Part shown: piece after piece, positions 6,493 to 9,910 of the stretch
Position numbering within the stretch: position 1 is the first letter of the stretch
How the letters are laid out: each line of letters begins with the position of its first letter
Source of the DNA: an uncultured Opitutia bacterium
Lineage (GTDB): Bacteria > Verrucomicrobiota > Verrucomicrobiia > Opitutales > UBA953
NCBI GenBank assembly: GCA_903910245.1
Contig: CAIVYX010000187.1
Location: 1 to 9,910 of the forward strand
DNA: 9,910 nt
Reading direction: 5' to 3'
Notes under the pieces: model-generated
Told to the model about the DNA's origin: nothing
Seen by the model: the letters and a program-made list of their open reading frames with translations, nothing else
The model's database searches: none
Translations under genes and position numbers: made by a program

Positions 6493-6578
6493 GCTGGCAC
6501 GAGGACCTGAGGGCACGATGGCCGGAGGGCCGGAGTAAATTTCGCCTGGTCTGCTTTGGCGTGGCTTCGCTGCCTTGG

Positions 6579-6604
6579 GTAGGGTTGAGCGGCCTCGCTC
6601 AACC
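6579..6604 (+). repeat. Single REP-like unit
   Basis: GTAG (6579-6582) is followed directly by a perfect 9-bp-stem hairpin: GGTTGAGCG (6583-6591), loop GCCT, CGCTCAACC (6596-6604). It has the same layout as the four paired units in this window but its own stem sequence. It lies 7 bases left of the paired element and in the same orientation as that element's first unit. Confidence 0.75.
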
Positions 6605-6611
6605 ACGTATC

Positions 6612-6695
6612 GAGGTAGGGACAGCACCACGTGCTGTCCTAAGCCGCCGCAAGGCGACACACATTAGGACGCGATAGTGATCACGTCCCTACCTC
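6612..6695. repeat. Paired REP-like element (BIME-like) with central mini-hairpin
   Basis: The outer ends GAGGTAGGGAC (6612-6622) and GTCCCTACCTC (6685-6695) are perfect 11-bp inverted repeats. GTAG (6615-6618) precedes a 9-bp-stem hairpin: GGACAGCAC, loop CAC, GTGCTGTCC (6619-6639). In mirror orientation, a hairpin with one mismatch, GGACGCGAT, loop AGTG, ATCACGTCC (6667-6688), is followed by CTAC (6689-6692). GTCCTAA (6636-6642) and TTAGGAC (6664-6670) also match as an inner inverted repeat. Between them is a small CGCC-GCAA-GGCG hairpin (6646-6657). The design equals that at 178-252, with different stems. Confidence 0.8.
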
Positions 6696-6710
6696 AAGAC
6701 AGCTGATGGA

Positions 6711-6733
6711 CTCAAAGGGGAACCGGAGACCGG
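6711..6733 (-). repeat. Dispersed repeat, copy 2
   Basis: This is the reverse complement of the 274-296 copy with 20 of 23 bases identical. Read on the minus strand it is CCGGTCTCCGGTTCC followed by CCTTTGAG. It lies 15 bases right of the paired REP-like element, as copy 1 lies 21 bases right of its own REP pair, but in opposite orientation. Confidence 0.65.
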
Positions 6734-6757
6734 ATGATTGGCTGGGGCATAAACTTT

Positions 6758-6822
6758 CAGGTCTCGGGTCTCGGCAGTCGGGTCCCAGGTTCGGGTGCTC
6801 AGGTACAGGTGCGGGTGCGGGG
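6758..6822. repeat. Degenerate heptad array (CGGGTCT type)
   Basis: Units read CAGGTCT, CGGGTCT, CGGCAGT, CGGGTCC, CAGGTTC, GGGTGCT, CAGGTAC and then shorter six-base GGTGC-like units to about 6822. The 7-base period is clear over the first five units and drifts afterwards. It has no start or stop structure of a gene. Confidence 0.55.
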
Positions 6823-6852
6823 CTACCACTGCCTAAGGTAAGCACTCCCCCG

Positions 6853-6880
6853 ATACTCCATACTCGATACTCTATACTCT
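6853..6880. repeat. Heptanucleotide array, four units (ATACTCN)
   Basis: Four consecutive units are ATACTCC, ATACTCG, ATACTCT and ATACTCT, differing only at the seventh base. The unit length and copy number equal those of the array at 148-175, but the sequence is unrelated. It lies about 35 bases from the ftsK stop codon. Confidence 0.8.
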
Positions 6881-6914
6881 CTTCAGATCTGGCCAACCGG
6901 CCCTCGATTCCCGT

Positions 6915-9515
6915 TCACTCGACCAGAATTTCGCGCGGGCTGGAACCATTCTCCGGACCGACGTAACCCTTGTCGTGAAGGACATCCATAATGCGAGCGG
7001 CGCGGTTGTAGCCGAGCTTGAGGCGGCGCTGTAGCATCGAGACCGAAGCGCGGCGCGTCTCCTTGATGATGGCCCAGCTCTGCGCGACCAGCGGGTCTTC
7101 GCCTTCCTCCCCCTCTTCGCCACCCGTGCCGTCGGAGGCACCCTCCTCGATAGCCTTGATGACATCTTGGGCGAACTCAGGCTTGCCGTTCTTCTCCGCC
7201 AGGAACGCGACAATTGCGGCGACTTCCTGCTCGCCGACGAACGCACCCTGCACGCGGTTGAGCGTGGCGCTGCCCGGAGGCACGAAGAGCATATCGCCGC
7301 GGCCGACGAGGGTCTCGGCGCCACCACGGTCCAAAATGGTGCGCGAGTCGATCTGTGAGGCGACCTTGAAGCCGATGCGCGTAGGCAGGTTGGCCTTGAT
7401 GAGGCCCGTGATGACATCCGTCGACGGACGCTGCGTGGCGAGCACGAGGTGGATACCCGCGGCGCGAGCCAGCTGGGCAATACGGGCGACCGACGTCTCG
7501 ACGTCCTTCGCCGCGACCATCATGAGGTCCGCCATCTCGTCGATGATGCAGACGATGTAGGGCAGCTTCTCGTTCTGGACGCGCACGCCGTCGTCGACCA
7601 CTTCTTCCGCCGCCGCGACCGCGGCGGCCAACTCGTCGGGGCTGAGTGCCAACTCCTCCTGCTTAGGGAGACCCGCCTCCTTGGCGAATTTAGCGTTGAA
7701 GCCGGTGATATTCTTCACGCCGCTTTTGGCGAAGATTTTGTAACGCTGCGACATCTCCGCGATGATCCATTTGAGCGCCGCCGGCACGCGCTTGGCGTCG
7801 GTCTCGACCGGGATCAGCAGGTGCGGCAGGTTGTTGTAAATCTGCAACTCGACGACCTTGGGGTCGACCATGATAAAGCGCAGGTCCTGCGGGGTGCAGC
7901 GGTAGAGGAGCGAGACGATGATGGCGTTGATGCAGACCGACTTGCCCTGGCCGGTGGCGCCAGCGATGAGCGCGTGCGGCATCTTGGCGAGATCCTGGAT
8001 GACGGGCTTGTTGGTGACGCTGTCCACGCCAAGCACGACAGGCAGCTCCATGGCGGCCTCGGCCCAGGCTTTGGACTCGATGATCTCGCGCAGGAGCACG
8101 TCCTTGCGGTTCTTGTTCGGGATCTCGATGCCGACGGTACCCTTGCCTGGCACGGGCGCGAGGATGCGCACGGCCTCAGCCTCGAGGTTCATCGCGATAT
8201 TATTCGAGAGATTAGCGATCTTCTCCACGCGCACGCCAGGCGCGGGCTTGATCTCATAGCGCGTAATCGACGGACCTTGCTGGATACCAACGTCGACGCC
8301 GTTGACGGGGTCGACGGGCACGCAATCGACTTTGAACTGCTTGAGCGTCTCGATGAGATCGGCGGCGCGTTTGCGGAAGTCCTCCGGCTCGGCCCGGGAG
8401 TTGGCGGACGGCTCGTTGAGCATCTTAATCTCGGGGAAGACGTAGTCGCCGCGCTTCTTGATAACTTGGCTGGCGCGGGCCTTCTCAATCTTGTCGGGCT
8501 GCACGACGAGCACCTTGCCTGCATTGGGGCCCAGCGGCTCGGGCTGCTTGCGGGTGGGCTTGGCTTCGACTTCTTCGCCGTCGTCCTCTTCTTCCGAGAC
8601 CGACTTGGGCTTGTCTGGCTTCTTGTCCTTATTCGCAGGGTCAGGGGAAATGGTCACCGTGTCGGGCTCGACGAGATCAGGGCCTGTTGCCACCGGGTCG
8701 TCATGCGGGATGTCGACGGTGACTGGGGCGACCTTCGTGGCCGCCTTCGAGGCCTCCTTGGGCTGGGGCACCGCAATGGCGGTACCGATGACGTCCTGCT
8801 GCTTACGTCGGAGCTCGGCGGCGATGGTGGCGCGGCGGCGCTGCTCTTCCGCGATGGTCACGGCGGCGGCCTTGCGTTCGGCATTCCAGGCGCCGAAGCC
8901 GTCGCGCATCTCGGCAATCCAGGAAGACAGCGTGGCTTTGGGGTCGTCGGCCAGCGCGCCGAGGAGACAGAAGCCATAAGGGAACACGAGAATCCAAGTG
9001 CCGTAGTCACCGAGCACCGGATGGAAGACCGCGGAGAAGAGCATACTACCGAGCACGCCACCCGGTCCGCGTGGATCGAAGGCGACGGAGACATCCTTCG
9101 CGGTGCCGAGCCAGAGGGTAAGGATCGGGGCGAAGAGGACGACGCAGAGCACCATCAGGGTGACCTTGACCGGCCAGAGCGTGTGGGCGCGCTGGTTAAG
9201 CGCGAACCAGGCCGCCGCGAAGAGGAAGAACGGTACGAAGAATCCGGCGTAACCAAAAAGACTGAACAGGATGACCGCGACAGTGGCGCCGAAGGCACCG
9301 CACGGATTATGCTCAGTCGTCGCGTTCGATTCGGCCGGCAGACTGAACGTCTTCTCCAGCCATTCGGGGATGAGGTTCTGATCCGACGGAGCGTGGAATA
9401 GCATCGCGACAAGCAGGAACGCACCAATGAGGGCGAGCACGACAGCGACGATGGGTTTGCTCTCGCTGGCCGGACGGGCGAGTGTGGTGGAGCGTTTGCG
9501 GGCGGGGGCAGGCAT
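6915..9515 (-). CDS. ftsK: FtsK/SpoIIIE DNA translocase
   Basis: An 866-residue membrane-anchored ATPase that pumps chromosomal DNA through the division septum and aids dimer resolution. Hydrophobic segments at about 22-41, 76-106, 118-137 and 154-187 form the membrane domain. A charged, low-complexity linker (about 190-370) leads to the alpha/beta motor, with Walker A GATGQGKS (519-526), Walker B IIDE (657-660) and the conserved LATQRPSTDVITGLIKANLP segment (692-711). A Gly/Glu-rich hinge (about 792-808) precedes a C-terminal gamma winged helix (about 809-866) for reading polar DNA motifs. The ATG at 9513-9515 is preferred: the longer frame to 9713 adds an Arg/Pro-rich stretch overlapping the upstream gene. 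It starts 2 bases after the HAD gene stop, without a Shine-Dalgarno sequence, suggesting coupling. The length is closer to SpoIIIE than to E. coli FtsK. Confidence 0.95.
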   Translation of the reverse strand: MPAPARKRSTTLARPASESKPIVAVVLALIGAFLLVAMLFHAPSDQNLIPEWLEKTFSLPAESNATTEHNPCGAFGATVAVILFSLFGYAGFFVPFFLFAAAWFALNQRAHTLWPVKVTLMVLCVVLFAPILTLWLGTAKDVSVAFDPRGPGGVLGSMLFSAVFHPVLGDYGTWILVFPYGFCLLGALADDPKATLSSWIAEMRDGFGAWNAERKAAAVTIAEEQRRRATIAAELRRKQQDVIGTAIAVPQPKEASKAATKVAPVTVDIPHDDPVATGPDLVEPDTVTISPDPANKDKKPDKPKSVSEEEDDGEEVEAKPTRKQPEPLGPNAGKVLVVQPDKIEKARASQVIKKRGDYVFPEIKMLNEPSANSRAEPEDFRKRAADLIETLKQFKVDCVPVDPVNGVDVGIQQGPSITRYEIKPAPGVRVEKIANLSNNIAMNLEAEAVRILAPVPGKGTVGIEIPNKNRKDVLLREIIESKAWAEAAMELPVVLGVDSVTNKPVIQDLAKMPHALIAGATGQGKSVCINAIIVSLLYRCTPQDLRFIMVDPKVVELQIYNNLPHLLIPVETDAKRVPAALKWIIAEMSQRYKIFAKSGVKNITGFNAKFAKEAGLPKQEELALSPDELAAAVAAAEEVVDDGVRVQNEKLPYIVCIIDEMADLMMVAAKDVETSVARIAQLARAAGIHLVLATQRPSTDVITGLIKANLPTRIGFKVASQIDSRTILDRGGAETLVGRGDMLFVPPGSATLNRVQGAFVGEQEVAAIVAFLAEKNGKPEFAQDVIKAIEEGASDGTGGEEGEEGEDPLVAQSWAIIKETRRASVSMLQRRLKLGYNRAARIMDVLHDKGYVGPENGSSPREILVE

Positions 9516-9517
9516 GA

Positions 9518-9910
9518 TTATTCGCCGAAGAGAGTTCCCTGCGAGGCGGCGTCCGGGGCGCTGGGAGGCGCCGGCTCGGTGTGCAGATGGCGAGGCGGAC
9601 GCGTCACGCGGGCCGCGAGGGCGCGCGTGCGTTCTTGCGCGAGGCGTTCGACCATACCCGCGAGGGCGTGGCGGATCCACTTGGGCGTGAAGGCGGCGGC
9701 GGAATAGTCGCACGGGCCATAGCCATGCACGCGGCCAGCCTGGAGGAGCGAGTCGTTCTGGGCGAACTCGGCCTCGCTCTCCGGCACGTAGACCGCGAAG
9801 GCCTTGCCACCGTTCTTACGCAGGAGCGAGAAGACGGGGACGTCGCTGGGGCCGTCGGCGACGTAGATCATGTTCTCAAACGGCACGCGGCGATCCTCGG
9901 TCCGGACGAC
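9518..9910 (-). CDS. HAD-family hydrolase, C-terminal part (cut by window edge)
   Basis: The frame is open to the right edge, so the gene starts beyond the window; 130 residues are visible. Near the visible start, NMIYVADGPSDVPVF carries the acidic HAD motif IV (Asp19 and Asp23 counting from the edge), which binds the catalytic magnesium. GGKAFAVYVPESEAEFAQND downstream is typical of phosphoserine-phosphatase-like HAD proteins. The nucleophile Asp motif (I) and motifs II-III must lie outside the window. The last 35 residues are Pro/Ala-rich and end in GTLFGE. The substrate cannot be inferred. The stop codon is 2 bases before the ftsK ATG, so the two are probably co-transcribed. Confidence 0.75.
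   Translation of the reverse strand, partial: VVRTEDRRVPFENMIYVADGPSDVPVFSLLRKNGGKAFAVYVPESEAEFAQNDSLLQAGRVHGYGPCDYSAAAFTPKWIRHALAGMVERLAQERTRALAARVTRPPRHLHTEPAPPSAPDAASQGTLFGE

Larger units (their letters stand above)
6493..6914. other. Repeat-rich gap between convergent genes
   Basis: About 420 bases between the second small gene (plus) and ftsK (minus), with no supported gene on either strand. From left to right it contains about 85 plain bases, a single REP-like unit (6579-6604), a paired REP-like element (6612-6695), an inverted copy of the 23-bp dispersed repeat (6711-6733), a degenerate heptad array (6758-6822) and a regular heptad array (6853-6880). Neither convergent gene has an evident T-tailed terminator here, so the REP hairpins may serve as transcript ends (inference). 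Confidence 0.75.

Noticed and set aside
5479..6660. Long minus-strand frames opposite the two small genes (Gly-, Ser- and Phe-rich)
   Set aside because: They are low-complexity antisense shadows. The plus-strand frames have signal peptides, promoters and a terminator.
7449..9401. Long plus-strand open frame (650 codons) opposite ftsK
   Set aside because: Its translation is an Asp/Gly/Leu/Arg-rich shadow of the ftsK codons with no domain; the ftsK frame has all motor motifs.
9516..9713. Longer ftsK start at 9713
   Set aside because: It adds 66 Arg/Pro-rich residues overlapping the HAD gene and lacks FtsK similarity; the ATG at 9515 directly precedes the membrane domain.
1..9910. CRISPR array, tRNA or rRNA genes
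   Set aside because: No regularly spaced direct repeats with unique spacers, and no tRNA- or rRNA-like sequences, were recognised; the short heptad arrays have no spacers.

Overview
The window is GC-rich bacterial chromosome that looks like Verrucomicrobiota, possibly Opitutae-like. The main reason is a secreted, cytochrome-containing DUF1592-type protein paired with a DUF1552 (HXXSHH) protein, a combination typical of Verrucomicrobiota and Planctomycetota. The phylum call is an inference: there is no rRNA or other phylogenetic marker here. Recognisable Shine-Dalgarno sequences are absent or weak at almost every start.

Layout. Positions 1-304 are non-coding and hold repeats. Four minus-strand genes then read leftward from about 5384 to 305: a beta-carbonic anhydrase (can), radC, a membrane-anchored cytochrome c/PA14/DUF1592-family protein and a Tat-exported DUF1552 protein. 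The gaps between them are 43, 35 and 4 bases, so they may be co-transcribed, although only the last two look functionally linked. Two small plus-strand genes (5675-6163 and 6268-6492) encode exported, low-complexity, lysine-tailed proteins. They share an almost superimposable promoter block that ends at, or a few bases before, the ATG, so both mRNAs are predicted to be leaderless or nearly so. Positions 6493-6914, between the convergent small gene and ftsK, are packed with repeats. A minus-strand pair follows: the 3' part of a HAD-family phosphatase gene (running off the right edge) and ftsK/spoIIIE, 2 bases apart.

The most interesting structure is in the two repeat-rich intergenic regions. 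Five REP-like units each consist of GTAG followed directly by a 21-22 base palindrome. Four form two head-to-head pairs (178-252 and 6612-6695) and one is single (6579-6604). The stem sequences differ almost completely while pairing is kept. The same two regions share a 23-bp dispersed repeat in opposite orientation (274-296 and 6711-6733) and contain short arrays of 7-base units with unrelated sequences. This resembles a RAYT/REP-type system with unusually diverse stems; no transposase gene is in the window.

Housekeeping functions are chromosome translocation at division (FtsK), CO2/bicarbonate balance (Can) and the RadC-family JAMM protein. The DUF1592/DUF1552 pair probably works outside the cytoplasm with c-type haem, but its substrate is unknown.
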